Shown: piece by piece, positions 1 through 9,014 of the stretch
How positions within the stretch are numbered: position 1 is the first letter of the stretch
Layout of the letters: every line of letters starts with the position of its first letter
Assembly (NCBI GenBank): GCA_022843265.1
Contig: JALHNZ010000001.1
Span: forward strand, 1-64,000
Direction: 5' to 3'
DNA from: Gemmatimonadaceae bacterium
GTDB lineage: Bacteria > Gemmatimonadota > Gemmatimonadetes > Gemmatimonadales > Gemmatimonadaceae
DNA: 64,000 bases
Program-made: the position numbers and the translations under genes
The notes under the pieces: model-generated
Told to the model about the DNA's origin: nothing
Seen by the model: only the letters and a program-made list of their open reading frames with translations
Database searches by the model: none

Positions 1-2
1 TC

Positions 3-410
3 ATTACGCGGTCGGCGCTCAATCTGCTCGATCGCGTGCTTGAGAAGCTTCCCTTTGTGCGCCTGCTGTACAGCGCCATTCGCGATGTCCTCAACGCATT
101 TGTTGGCGAAAAGCGCCGCTTCGATCAGCCGGTGTCGCTTCGCATTGATGACGCGGGCAACGTACGCCTGTTCGGATTCGTCACGCAGGAGTCGCTGTCG
201 ACGCTCGGTCTTCCGGGGCACGTGAGCGTGTACTGTCCGCACTCGTACAACTTCTCGGGACAACTTGTTGTTGTCGCGTCAGATCGTGTGGAACGACTTG
301 AGAAGCCGAGCGCCGATGTGATGGCGTTTATTGTATCCGGCGGCGTTGCTGGACTGCCAGCGGGCGGAAGCGCGGGTGTTGTGCCGGAGGGTCAAACGAC
401 CCGCGCCTGA
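3..410 (+). CDS. DUF502 family membrane protein, C-terminal part
   Basis: The reading frame is open from the window edge, so the 5' end and the usual N-terminal transmembrane helices are missing. The first visible residues (ITRSALNLLDRVLEKLPFVRLLYSAIRDV) match the family pattern in which a short helix is followed by 'P-x-V-R-x-x-Y-x-x-x-[KR]-D/Q-V'. The rest is the soluble domain with 'LFGFVT' and 'VYCPHSYNFSGQL', which is the DUF502 'P.T.P.P.TSG' region in a divergent form, and it ends in a Pro/Gly/Ala-rich tail. DUF502 proteins are inner-membrane proteins of unknown function. The GTG at 36 is inside the domain and is not taken as the start. About 70 bases separate it from the cytochrome gene on the same strand. 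Confidence 0.75.
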   Translation: MTRSALNLLDRVLEKLPFVRLLYSAIRDVLNAFVGEKRRFDQPVSLRIDDAGNVRLFGFVTQESLSTLGLPGHVSVYCPHSYNFSGQLVVVASDRVERLEKPSADVMAFIVSGGVAGLPAGGSAGVVPEGQTTRA

Positions 411-481
411 GACGTTCGCGCCTACGAGGTTGTGGTCGTTCAGTGTGACCCAACCTTCGACGATGAGCAGGAGGTGGCCCC

Positions 482-1387
482 GTGCCGCGTCTCAAACGTG
501 TGATCTCTGTGGTGCTGGCGAGTGTCGGTGCAATCGGTCTGATGGCGGCTGGTACGGTGTATGGCGTGAGCACTACTGCACTCACCAAAGCCTACGACGC
601 GCCGCTGCGCGACGTGCCAGTTTCGTCTGACAGCGCAACACTCGCTCGCGGCGCGCATCTGGTTACTGCCGTCGGCAAGTGCGTAGATTGCCACAGTGCC
701 GATTTTGGTGGCAAGGTGGTTATTGATGATCCGGCGCTCGGGCGAATTCGTGCGTCAAACCTGACAACCGGTCGGGGCGGTGTGTTGGGAAACTACACCG
801 ATGCACAGTTGGCACGCGCGATACGACACGGCATCAAACGTGATGGTCGCGGTGCGCTCATCATGCCGTCAGACGATTGGATCACGCTCGCGGACGAAGA
901 TGTTGGTGCAATCATCAGCTATATCCGCTCGCTGCCCGCGGTCGACCGTGAACTGGCCGCGACGGTGCTGCGACCAATCGGACGTACTCTGCTCGCGGCC
1001 GGCCAGCTGCCGATCATTCCCGCCGCGCGCATTGATCATTCGATGCGAGCGAGTGCGGTCATGCCGGTGGATAGTTCGGTCGCCTATGGTAAGTACATGG
1101 CCGATGTCGGTGGATGCACGGGATGCCACGGACCCAGCCTCTCCGGTGGAAAGATTCCGGGCACCCCTCCTGACTTCAAACCGGCGTCGAACCTGACACC
1201 CGAAGGCATCGGACGCCTGACTGATGCACAGCTGGAGTCGGTGCTTCGCACTGGTCGTCGTCCCGATGGCAGCGAGTTGGATGCGTTCATGCCGTGGCGG
1301 TACACGGCGCTGCTGACGCCGGTGGAGATGCGCGCGCTGATCAAGTATCTGCGCACGGTGGACGCGAAGCCGTACGGTGGGCGGTAG
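482..1387 (+). CDS. Membrane-anchored diheme cytochrome c
   Basis: The 301-residue protein has a basic N-terminus and an uncleaved-looking hydrophobic helix at about residues 7-28. Two class I cytochrome c modules follow. Haem-binding motifs are CVDCH (67-71) and CTGCH (212-216); likely axial methionines lie in 'IMPSDDW' and 'FMPWRY'. Both modules end in the usual YIRSLP / YLRTVD helix. Such proteins carry electrons on the periplasmic face of the membrane, often as the cytochrome subunit of a dehydrogenase, but no dehydrogenase gene is adjacent here, so the partner is unknown. The start is GTG, placed just before a Pro-Arg-Leu-Lys-Arg n-region. Confidence 0.9.
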   Translation: MPRLKRVISVVLASVGAIGLMAAGTVYGVSTTALTKAYDAPLRDVPVSSDSATLARGAHLVTAVGKCVDCHSADFGGKVVIDDPALGRIRASNLTTGRGGVLGNYTDAQLARAIRHGIKRDGRGALIMPSDDWITLADEDVGAIISYIRSLPAVDRELAATVLRPIGRTLLAAGQLPIIPAARIDHSMRASAVMPVDSSVAYGKYMADVGGCTGCHGPSLSGGKIPGTPPDFKPASNLTPEGIGRLTDAQLESVLRTGRRPDGSELDAFMPWRYTALLTPVEMRALIKYLRTVDAKPYGGR

Positions 1388-1440
1388 CGGGTGCAGGCGT
1401 TCGTTTGATAACAAAACAACCGTTCCGGTGCTCAGCTTCA

Positions 1441-1735
1441 GCGAGGACCGGAACTGCTTTTACCACAAACATGCTGTTCTCCGTGTCTCCGTGACTCCGT
1501 GGTGAATGCCGTTCGCTCGCCCGCGAAACGAGTGCGTGAGCCGGGATCGGAACAGCATTAACACAGAGACGCAGAGACGCAGAGACAGCACGCCGAGTCA
1601 GACGGCGTCACCGCACCGCGATGTTTTCGTTTTTTGAATGTGTTATAAGCCGCGATCTCGTGCGAACAGGCAGTCTCTGCGACTCTGCGTCTCCGCGTTC
1701 CATGCAGTTCCGCGAGCACCGGAACTGCCTTTCGC
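1441..1735. repeat. Intergenic cluster of short imperfect repeats
   Basis: The 363-base gap between the cytochrome gene and the M3 peptidase contains no credible gene. It holds two repeat families. One is a tandem of 'CAGAGACG' units (1561-1586), whose inverse complement-like copies lie at about 1478-1505 (CTCCGTGTCTCCGTGACTCC) and 1671-1700 (GTCTCTGCGACTCTGCGTCT). The other is 'ACCGGAACTGC' at 1447-1457 and 1718-1728, with a degenerate copy (ATCGGAACAGC) at about 1546. The opposite orientations could fold transcripts into a long hairpin. Similar 'CACAGAGACACAGAGA' runs are scattered between genes in many unrelated bacterial genomes. Coordinates of the outer edges are approximate. Confidence 0.6.
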
Positions 1736-1750
1736 ACGGCAACACAAATG

Positions 1751-3571
1751 TCAGGCAACCGACAACGCCGCACCGAACGGCGACACCGCACCCTCACGCA
1801 GCTCCGCGATGCGCTCTTCGACAAACGCCACAAGCTCGCGCATGGTCGCGGTGTCGAACACCAGCTTCACGCCGGCCTCGGCGTACAATTCGGGCAGCGG
1901 CCGCGTCCCACCGAGGGCCAGGAAACGCTTGTACGCCTGCACGGCTTCGGGGCCGTTGCGCACGGCATTACGAAACACCTGCAACGCGCCGAGCTGCGCC
2001 AGGCCGTATTCGATGTAGTAGAACGGCAACTCGAAGATGTGCAGCTGCCGATACCACCGCGAGACGCGTTCATCGTTCAGCCCCGACCAGTCGACCACCG
2101 GCTCGAACTGCGCACGAATTCGTAACCACGCATCATCACGCGCCGCGGCACTGGCGCCGTCGGCATTCGCGTAGATCCAGGCCTGAAACGCATCGACGCT
2201 GGCAATGTGCGTGAGTGAGCAGAGCACGTCTTCGAAGTGCTCAAGCCACGCGATGCGCGCCTCTTCGGGCGTGTAGTAGCCCTCGGGCTGCGCCAGGAAC
2301 GGCATCGCAAGCAGCTCCATCGACATGGACGCCAACTCGGCCGCTTCATGCCCCGTACGACGCTGCCAGGCATACGGCAACTCATGCGCCGCAAAGTCGT
2401 GGAAGCAATGGCCGGCTTCGTGCACCAGCGTTTGCACATCGTCCGGCACGCCAACCGCATTCATAAAAATAAATGGACGGCCTCGGAATGCGAGATCGGT
2501 GCAATATCCACCGGGCGCCTTACCGGGCCGGCTCTCAAGATCCAACAACTGCTCCGCCGCCATGATGTCGAACTTCTCACCAAGTTCGGGATCTACGCGC
2601 GCAAAAATCCGTCGCGCACCGTTCACGAACTCATCGACGGTGCGGAATGGCACCAGCGGTGTCGTTGCGTCGACATCGACCGCCAGATCCCACGGTCGAA
2701 GGGTCTCAACTTGCAAGCGAGCGCGGCGATGCTCGTACAAACGCGCGACCGCGGGCACCACGGCTTCCTGCACCGCTGCGTGAAATCCCGCGCAATCTTC
2801 CGGCGTGTAGTCGAACCGATGCTTGGCCGCAAACGCGTATCGCTGGAAATCGGTAAAGCCAGCTTCGCGCGCGACGTCCTGGCGCAACGCCAGCATGGAA
2901 TCAAAAAGTGTGGCGAGTTCTTCCCGATGTGTGAGGTAGGCGTCGGCGCCAAGCCGGAATGCGCGCTCACGCACAGCCCGATCATTCGATTTGAGGTACG
3001 GCTGCAACTGGGGAATGGTTTTGGCTTCGCCATCCCAGTCGACCGACAACCCGCCGGTGCGCTTCTGATACGCCGCCGAGTATTCCTCAAGCTTGGAGAA
3101 GCGCGCAACATTCGCCTCACGAAAAATTTCGATATCGGAGCGAAAACGACGAATGGTGGTCTCAAGGTCCGGTCGTGACCAGCCCGTTTCGACCAACCGG
3201 CGTGCCAGTCGCACCTGTTGCTCTTCAAGCGTGGGGAAAATCTCCATCGAGAAGCGCAAGTACGCGCGCTCGGCGGCCTCATTGGCCGTATTGGCCGTGT
3301 ACGCGATCATGGCGAGCGTACCCGCTTCGCCCACCAGCATGTCGAGTCTGGACCACGCGGCGAGCCACGCCTCGATCTGCGCGCCGTCCGCGGGTGACGC
3401 GAGCGGAGCAACAGCGAGCGCTTCGTAATACGGTGCAATGTCGGACCACGTCGCGTCTGCAAATGCGGCGGGAGACTCTGGAAGCACGATCATTGATGAC
3501 GGGAGACTCAAGGAAGGGGAATAGCGAGGGGACACCGGGGAGCCGTGTGCAAGATTGACTGGCTGCGTCAT
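1751..3571 (-). CDS. M3 family oligoendopeptidase
   Basis: The 606-residue protein has the thimet/PepF architecture: a long helical N-terminal lobe and a C-terminal metalloprotease lobe. The zinc site HEAGH is at residues 384-388, and the helix 'AAELASMSMELL' (about 411-421) supplies the third glutamate. 'FPFYYIEYGLAQLGA'-type residues near 540 match the conserved substrate-binding Tyr region ('ELPFYYIEYGLAQ'). M3 enzymes cut short peptides in the cytoplasm and no signal peptide is visible. The first ATG is used; Met27 (3493) is an alternative, because the first 26 residues are Ser/Pro-rich and no Shine-Dalgarno decides between them. It is the last gene of a minus-strand run with deoC and the aldehyde dehydrogenase, 42 bases after the latter. 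Confidence 0.9.
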   Translation of the reverse strand: MTQPVNLAHGSPVSPRYSPSLSLPSSMIVLPESPAAFADATWSDIAPYYEALAVAPLASPADGAQIEAWLAAWSRLDMLVGEAGTLAMIAYTANTANEAAERAYLRFSMEIFPTLEEQQVRLARRLVETGWSRPDLETTIRRFRSDIEIFREANVARFSKLEEYSAAYQKRTGGLSVDWDGEAKTIPQLQPYLKSNDRAVRERAFRLGADAYLTHREELATLFDSMLALRQDVAREAGFTDFQRYAFAAKHRFDYTPEDCAGFHAAVQEAVVPAVARLYEHRRARLQVETLRPWDLAVDVDATTPLVPFRTVDEFVNGARRIFARVDPELGEKFDIMAAEQLLDLESRPGKAPGGYCTDLAFRGRPFIFMNAVGVPDDVQTLVHEAGHCFHDFAAHELPYAWQRRTGHEAAELASMSMELLAMPFLAQPEGYYTPEEARIAWLEHFEDVLCSLTHIASVDAFQAWIYANADGASAAARDDAWLRIRAQFEPVVDWSGLNDERVSRWYRQLHIFELPFYYIEYGLAQLGALQVFRNAVRNGPEAVQAYKRFLALGGTRPLPELYAEAGVKLVFDTATMRELVAFVEERIAELREGAVSPFGAALSVA

Positions 3572-3613
3572 GGGCGCGTCATGTCATGGTCATCGTTCTT
3601 CGGTCATCAGTCA

Positions 3614-6037
3614 TCAGGCCCCGTACGGAATCCAGATATTCTTCACCTGCGTAGCGCGGCGCAGGAACTCGCGACCTTCTCCAATGCGGGCGTCTGACCA
3701 GTCGCGCGGCGTCCAATCGACCCACGTTTGCTTCAGATTGCCAACCGACGCGCGCTCTACCGCGGTGGCGCCGGTATGGCTGCCGCAGTACCACAACGCA
3801 TCCACATTGTCGTGATCCGCCAGCACTTTCGCGAGTGCGTCACTCTGGCCGGTCACGATATTAATTACGCCACCTGGCACGTCCGATGTGTCGAGCACGC
3901 TATAGAAGTCGGTGACCACCAGCGGAGCAGTGTCCGACGGCACGGCAACAACTGTATTGCCCGTCGCAATCAGGGGCGCAACGAGCGAAACAAATCCGAG
4001 CAGTGGATGCGTGGGTGGGCAGACGACACCCACCACACCAAGCGGCTCATGCATGGCGAGTGATACAGCGCGCATGGGGACATCGTGCACCGCACCGTCG
4101 TGTTTGTCCGACCACGCGGCGTAGGTAAACAACCGAGAGATCGCCAACTCCACTTCCCGCTCACCCGTTTCGATCGACACACCGGTGCTTTGCGCAATAC
4201 GTGATGCGAACTCACGCGCCCGCGCAGACAGATTTTCGGCGATATAGTACAACACCTGCGCGCGCGCATGCCCGGGACGTCGCGCCCATGCCGATGCGGC
4301 ATGCGCCGCCTCAACCGCGTTTCGAATATCCTTGCGGTTGCCGTCGCCGACTTCACCCAGCAGGTGGCCCTTTGCCGAGTGCACCGGAACGCTGTACCCG
4401 GAATCCGGACGCGCTTGTTGGCCACCGATGTACAACTTTGGCGTGCGGTCTACGGCGGGCAGTGACGCACGTTCGACCGGATGCTCTTCGGTGATGGCAT
4501 CCGACACCGACGTTGTTTTGCCGGCCGCAGGGGAAGCGGCGGGCTCACGCATTGGCTTGACGTATTCCCACATGCCTTCGCGTCCACCTTCGCGACCAAA
4601 ACCCGACTCGCGATACCCACCAAACCCCGCGCTTGCGTCAAACGCGTTCGTACTGTTGATCCAGACCACACCGCAGCGCAAGCGCGGCGCAATGTCGAGC
4701 GCGAGATTGATGTCATCGCTCCACACACTCGCCGCGAGTCCGTAGGGCGTGTTGTTCGCGAGTTGCACCGCTTCGTCGGGCGTTCGGAACGTGTGCGTCA
4801 CGAGAACGGGCCCAAAAATCTCGACCTGTGCAATCGTGGCGGACGGCTCAACATTCGTGAACAACGTGGGCGGATAGAACCACCCGTCTTTTGGCTCGGC
4901 CCACGTCGGCTGCCAGCACGCTGCGCCCTCCGTAACACCTTGCGCAACCAGCTCACGAATGCGTGCCAGTTGTACCGGCGCGACGATGGCCCCCATATCG
5001 ACCGACTTATCGAGCGGTGCACCAACGCGCAGCTGCTCCATGCGCGCCTTGAGCTTCTCGTGCAGTCGCTCGGCGATGCCCTCTTGCACGAGCAATCGCG
5101 AGCCGGCGCAACACACCTGTCCCTGATTGAACCAGATCGCGTCAACCACGCCTTCAACGACGCTATCGAGATCCGCGTCGGCGAACACAAGGAACGGACT
5201 CTTGCCGCCAAGTTCCAGCGACAAGGACTTTCCCGTTCCCGCCGTCACGGTGCGAATGCGTCGACCAACTTCGGTTGAACCCGTGAACGCGATTTTGTCC
5301 ACACCATCATGTTCAACGAGGGCGGCGCCAGTCGTGCCATCGCCTGTCACCAGATTGAACACACCGGCGGGCAGCCCCGCATCACGCACAATCTCCGCAA
5401 ACAGCAAGGCGGACAACGGCGTGTACTCGGCAGGCTTCAGCACCACGGTGTTTCCGGCGGCCAGTGCCGGTGCCACTTTCCACGCGAGCATCAAGAGCGG
5501 GAAATTCCACGGAATGATCTGCCCGATCACGCCGACCGGCGCGTACCCCGCGAACTCGCGGTCAAACAGCTGCGCCCAGCCTGCGTGATGATAGAAGTGC
5601 CGCACCACAAGCGGGATATCCAGATCACGCGTTTCGCGGATCGGCTTGCCGTTATCCAACGACTCCAGCACCGCGAGTGCGCGCGCCTGTCGCTGCACGG
5701 CGCGCGCGAGCGCGTACAGATACCGGGCGCGCGCATGTGCGCTCAGCGCACTCCACGCGGGCTGCGCGGCGCGGGCCGCCTGCACCGCTGCATCTACATC
5801 CGACGCCGACCCCTGCGCAACGTGGGCCAGCAGCTTTCCGCTTGATGGGTCCATCACGTCGAAGTACGCGCCATCCGACGGTGCAACGAACTCGCCGTTG
5901 ATAAAATGATCAAAGCGTGCACCGCGTGCCGACAACCAGGCACGAACGGTCGCGTCACTCTCGGGCGCGGGACCATACTCCATCGATTCGAACAACGCGC
6001 GCACAGAAGGCTTCGCGGGGGGCAAGGTAGATGTCAT
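3614..6037 (-). CDS. Aldehyde dehydrogenase with a second, incomplete dehydrogenase unit
   Basis: Residues 1 to about 500 form a full NAD(P)-dependent aldehyde dehydrogenase: 'IPWNFP' (175-180), 'FTGSTEVG' (251-258), catalytic Glu275 in 'LELGGKSP' and catalytic Cys in 'GQVCCAG' (309-310). After a Pro/Ala-rich linker (about 500-530) a second ALDH fold begins ('LYIGGQQARPDSGY'). It has the cofactor-binding half, with 'PLGVVGVVCPP' and a degenerate 'YCGSHTGA', but stops before any catalytic Cys domain. At 807 residues it is about 1.6 times the usual length. It lies 6 bases downstream of deoC, so acetaldehyde from deoxyribose-5-phosphate cleavage is a plausible substrate (inference). The half unit probably has a structural or oligomerisation role rather than catalysis. 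Confidence 0.88.
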   Translation of the reverse strand: MTSTLPPAKPSVRALFESMEYGPAPESDATVRAWLSARGARFDHFINGEFVAPSDGAYFDVMDPSSGKLLAHVAQGSASDVDAAVQAARAAQPAWSALSAHARARYLYALARAVQRQARALAVLESLDNGKPIRETRDLDIPLVVRHFYHHAGWAQLFDREFAGYAPVGVIGQIIPWNFPLLMLAWKVAPALAAGNTVVLKPAEYTPLSALLFAEIVRDAGLPAGVFNLVTGDGTTGAALVEHDGVDKIAFTGSTEVGRRIRTVTAGTGKSLSLELGGKSPFLVFADADLDSVVEGVVDAIWFNQGQVCCAGSRLLVQEGIAERLHEKLKARMEQLRVGAPLDKSVDMGAIVAPVQLARIRELVAQGVTEGAACWQPTWAEPKDGWFYPPTLFTNVEPSATIAQVEIFGPVLVTHTFRTPDEAVQLANNTPYGLAASVWSDDINLALDIAPRLRCGVVWINSTNAFDASAGFGGYRESGFGREGGREGMWEYVKPMREPAASPAAGKTTSVSDAITEEHPVERASLPAVDRTPKLYIGGQQARPDSGYSVPVHSAKGHLLGEVGDGNRKDIRNAVEAAHAASAWARRPGHARAQVLYYIAENLSARAREFASRIAQSTGVSIETGEREVELAISRLFTYAAWSDKHDGAVHDVPMRAVSLAMHEPLGVVGVVCPPTHPLLGFVSLVAPLIATGNTVVAVPSDTAPLVVTDFYSVLDTSDVPGGVINIVTGQSDALAKVLADHDNVDALWYCGSHTGATAVERASVGNLKQTWVDWTPRDWSDARIGEGREFLRRATQVKNIWIPYGA

Positions 6038-6043
6038 GGCCGC

Positions 6044-7102
6044 TTATACCATCGGATGTCGATGCGCCGCAGAGTAGCGGCCCGTGACAAAATGCTCGAG
6101 CTGACGTTCAATGTCGGTGAGCAGTCCGCTTGCACCAAAGCGGAACAGATCCGGGCGCAACCAGCGATCACCCAGTTCCTCTTTGACAAGCGCCAGCCAG
6201 TCGAGCGACTGCTTGGCGGTGCGAATTCCGCCTGCGGGCTTGAATCCCACAACGTGTCCCGTGCGCTGCAAATAGTCGCGTATCTGTCGAACCATCACGA
6301 GTCCAACCGGCAGTGTGGCGTTCGTCGGCTCTTTACCCGTGGACGTCTTGATCACGTCGGAGCCCGCCATCATGGCGACCTGACTCGCGCGCGCGACGTT
6401 GGTGAGGGTCGCCAGTTCGCCCACACCAAGGATTGTCTTGATGTGCGCGTCTCCGCAGGCCTCGCGGAATGTGCGCACTTCGTCATACAACGCATTCCAT
6501 TCACCGCGTAGCACGTGCGCACGCGTGATGACCACGTCGATTTCCTGCGCACCTGCATCTACGGACGCGCGTATTTCCGCCACACGCTGCGACATCGGTG
6601 AGAGCCCCGCCGGGAAACCCGTGGACACCGCGGCGACCGGAATGCCACTGCCAGCCAGCGCTTTCACCGCGTCCGACACATACCGGTGATACACACAGAC
6701 GGCGCCTACCGTGATGCCGAGATCCGATACACCCAACGCTTCGAGCAAATCGTCGCGCACCGGCCGCCGCGCTTTCGCGCACAATCGATGCACATTGCCC
6801 GGCGTATCATCACCAGACAGCGTGGTGAGATCCATGCAGCTGATGGCACGCAGCAGCCAAGCGGCCTGCCATTCCTTCTTCACCGTGCGACGGGCCGGCA
6901 ACGTGGCCGCACGGCGCTCGGCCGCGCTGCGATTCACGTGTGTGGCCGCCACGACATCAAGATCGAGGTCCGTGCCTGGATTGCGGGCCGGATGCTCGGT
7001 AAACGATGGAACGCGAGGTGCCTGCGGCGTGGCGTCTGCGGTATGCAACGCGACCGGACGAACTGAAGTGGCCGCAGAGGGCCGGCTGGCGGACGTCATC
7101 AT
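6044..7102 (-). CDS. deoC: Deoxyribose-phosphate aldolase
   Basis: Class I aldolase that splits 2-deoxyribose-5-phosphate into acetaldehyde and glyceraldehyde-3-phosphate. Visible signatures are 'MDLTTLSGDDT' (first strand, with the proton-relay Asp), 'IDVVITRAHVLRGEW', 'KTILGVGEL' and the Schiff-base lysine in 'DVIKTSTGK', then 'VGFKPAGGIRT'. The open frame extends upstream to 7246, but that part is low-complexity and would run past the start of the divergent lipoprotein gene at 7231. The ATG pair at 7102/7099 gives about 352 residues, still longer than typical (220-260), with an N-terminal extension of about 85 residues before the TIM barrel. It is the first gene of the deoC-ALDH-M3 peptidase run. 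Confidence 0.9.
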   Translation of the reverse strand: MMTSASRPSAATSVRPVALHTADATPQAPRVPSFTEHPARNPGTDLDLDVVAATHVNRSAAERRAATLPARRTVKKEWQAAWLLRAISCMDLTTLSGDDTPGNVHRLCAKARRPVRDDLLEALGVSDLGITVGAVCVYHRYVSDAVKALAGSGIPVAAVSTGFPAGLSPMSQRVAEIRASVDAGAQEIDVVITRAHVLRGEWNALYDEVRTFREACGDAHIKTILGVGELATLTNVARASQVAMMAGSDVIKTSTGKEPTNATLPVGLVMVRQIRDYLQRTGHVVGFKPAGGIRTAKQSLDWLALVKEELGDRWLRPDLFRFGASGLLTDIERQLEHFVTGRYSAAHRHPMV

Positions 7103-7230
7103 CACAAGGTATCCGCTCGGCGTCGTTTCTGCCGCCCCCGTCCCGGCCAGATTCCACTCAACTCTGGCCCACTTGCTGCCGAGACCTCCAGCTGTTCCGC
7201 GTCCGCGTGTCCCCACCTGGAGTGCTTTGC

Positions 7231-7929
7231 ATGTCGCCTGTCTCACCGCGTGCCCGTCTGCCCCACCTCGTGCTGTCCTGGGCTGCTGTGCTCATCGTTC
7301 CCGCGATCTCGGGCTGCGAGAAAGTCGCGGCGCCCGCTACGGCGTCGGAAATTCAGGTCGTGCAGGGCAATCTGCAGAGTGCGGCTGCGGGAACGGTGTT
7401 GCCGACCCCCGTCGTGGTTCGTGTGCGCAGCAGCGACGGCTCCCCGGTGACGTCCGTGCCAGTCGGCTTTTCGGTGCAGCGCGGCGGCGGTACGGTAGAG
7501 CCCGCCACGGGCATGAGCGACGCGAACGGCGAAGTGAAGACCAAGTGGACGCTCGGTCCGCACCAGAACATTCATGAGCTGCTGGCAAGCGTGCCGGGCG
7601 TTGATGGGATCACCATCACGGCCATCGGCATCCTGCCCACGGACCTGATCGTGGCACAGGGCAACAACCAGAGTGCCAAAGCGGGCACCGCGCTCCCCAC
7701 GCAAATCGTGCTCCGCATCATCGGCTCCAACAGCACACCGATTCCCGGCATCCCGGTGTCGCTTTCGGTAACGGCCGGCGGTGGCGCGATCAATCCCTCA
7801 ACGGCCATTACCAACGCGAACGGCGAAGTGACGGTGCGCTGGACGCTGGGCACGCAGCAAGGCCTGCAAAACATTCAGGCCGCCGCACTAAATCTGGCGC
7901 CCATCGTTCTGAGCGCGACCGGCACCTGA
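7231..7929 (+). CDS. Lipoprotein with two Ig-like domains
   Basis: Starts at an ATG preceded by GGAG, 8 bases upstream; the frame is open further upstream, but that part overlaps the deoC N-terminus and is not protein-like. The product (232 residues) has a lipoprotein signal ending in 'VPAISGC'. Two tandem copies of a bacterial Ig-like (Big_1/invasin type) fold follow, each with the pattern 'VVQGNLQSAAAGTVLPTP...DANGEVKTKWTLG' and 'VAQGNNQSAKAGTALPTQ...NANGEVTVRWTLG'. Such domains are adhesive or spacer modules on the outer surface. The gene is divergent from deoC. Confidence 0.8.
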   Translation: MSPVSPRARLPHLVLSWAAVLIVPAISGCEKVAAPATASEIQVVQGNLQSAAAGTVLPTPVVVRVRSSDGSPVTSVPVGFSVQRGGGTVEPATGMSDANGEVKTKWTLGPHQNIHELLASVPGVDGITITAIGILPTDLIVAQGNNQSAKAGTALPTQIVLRIIGSNSTPIPGIPVSLSVTAGGGAINPSTAITNANGEVTVRWTLGTQQGLQNIQAAALNLAPIVLSATGT

Positions 7930-8021
7930 TCGCCGAGGGCAGTGATCCGCTGCCTTGCACCGAGATTCGCGGAACCCGGTGACGCGACCGGCGCATTGGG
8001 GTAGTAGTTCATGTCTGGACC

Positions 8022-9014
8022 GTGTTCCGCGGTTCACGCTGCTCCCCCTCGACCCACAACGTGCGCGCTGATCCGGTTTTCAAGACCGACCCACTTTTGC
8101 CGCACGCGCTTCGTGATCGTACGGTGGTCATCACGGGCGCGAGCGATGGAATCGGCCGTGCGCTGAGCGAACGGTGCGCGCACGCCGGGGCTCGCGTCGT
8201 CATGGTTGGACGAAACCATGCCAAGACCACGCACGCGGCAAATGTTGTCATGAACCGCACTGGTTCGCGCACGGTCTCGGTGGAAATCGCCGACTTGCTC
8301 TACCTCGAAGAGCAACATGCGCTTGGGGCGCGTTTGGCCGCCGCACATTCGTCGGTCTTCGCCTTGGTGAACAACGCGGGTGCAATTTTTCTCGAGCGAG
8401 CGCTCACGCGGGATGGACTCGAGCGCACGTTCGCGCTCAACCACGTGGCTTATGTCTCGCTGGCGCTGCACCTGTTGCCCAACCTGATCGCTGGCGCGCT
8501 GCACCATGCGCCCGCTCGCATTATTAACGTGGCATCACGCGCCCATGTGCGATCGCGCTTCGACGCGAACAACTTGCAGGGCGAGCGCGAGTATTCGGGT
8601 TGGTCGGCATACTCTCAGTCCAAGCTGGCGAATATCCTGTTCACTCGGGCACTTGCCCGTCGGGTGAATGCCAGCGAGGTGGTTGTGCATGCGTTGCATC
8701 CCGGTCTGGTGGCGTCGCGTTTCGCGGCCAACAACGGTGCGTTTGGTCGATTGCAGCGGCGCGTGATGGACTGGTTTTCGGTGTCGGCGCTCGCCGGCTC
8801 AGACACGGCGGCGTGGCTGCTCGCGTCTACGGAGGCCGCGCAAGAAAGCGGCGCCTACTGGGTGCGCCGCGAACGGGTTGAGCCGTCCGCGGCGGCGAGA
8901 GACGACCACGCGTCGGAGCTGCTCTGGGATCGCACGATCGAGCTGGCGGGGCTGCAACAGCTCAATCCCGCTTACTCTGACGCGGTGCTGCCAGGCGGAG
9001 TGTCCGCTTCGTGA
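8022..9014 (+). CDS. Short-chain dehydrogenase/reductase
   Basis: Classical SDR fold: cofactor motif TGASDGIG (38-45), NNAG (117-120), Asn140, and the catalytic pair Tyr197/Lys201 in 'YSQSK', with 'HPGLVASRF' after it. Overall it resembles the retinol-dehydrogenase/WW-oxidoreductase branch, so an NADP-dependent carbonyl or alcohol substrate is likely, but the substrate cannot be read from sequence. A GTG at 8061 is an alternative start that would remove 13 low-complexity residues. The stop codon overlaps the GTG of the following aarF-type gene (GTGA), implying translational coupling. Confidence 0.85.
   Translation: MFRGSRCSPSTHNVRADPVFKTDPLLPHALRDRTVVITGASDGIGRALSERCAHAGARVVMVGRNHAKTTHAANVVMNRTGSRTVSVEIADLLYLEEQHALGARLAAAHSSVFALVNNAGAIFLERALTRDGLERTFALNHVAYVSLALHLLPNLIAGALHHAPARIINVASRAHVRSRFDANNLQGEREYSGWSAYSQSKLANILFTRALARRVNASEVVVHALHPGLVASRFAANNGAFGRLQRRVMDWFSVSALAGSDTAAWLLASTEAAQESGAYWVRRERVEPSAAARDDHASELLWDRTIELAGLQQLNPAYSDAVLPGGVSAS

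Noticed and set aside
1561-1586. Minisatellite or CRISPR-like repeat
   Set aside because: The units are about 8 bases and imperfect, with no spacers. Treated as an intergenic repeat.
7103-7246. Upstream extension of deoC
   Set aside because: The extra 48 codons are Gly/Arg-rich, would overlap the divergent lipoprotein start at 7231, and have no family counterpart.
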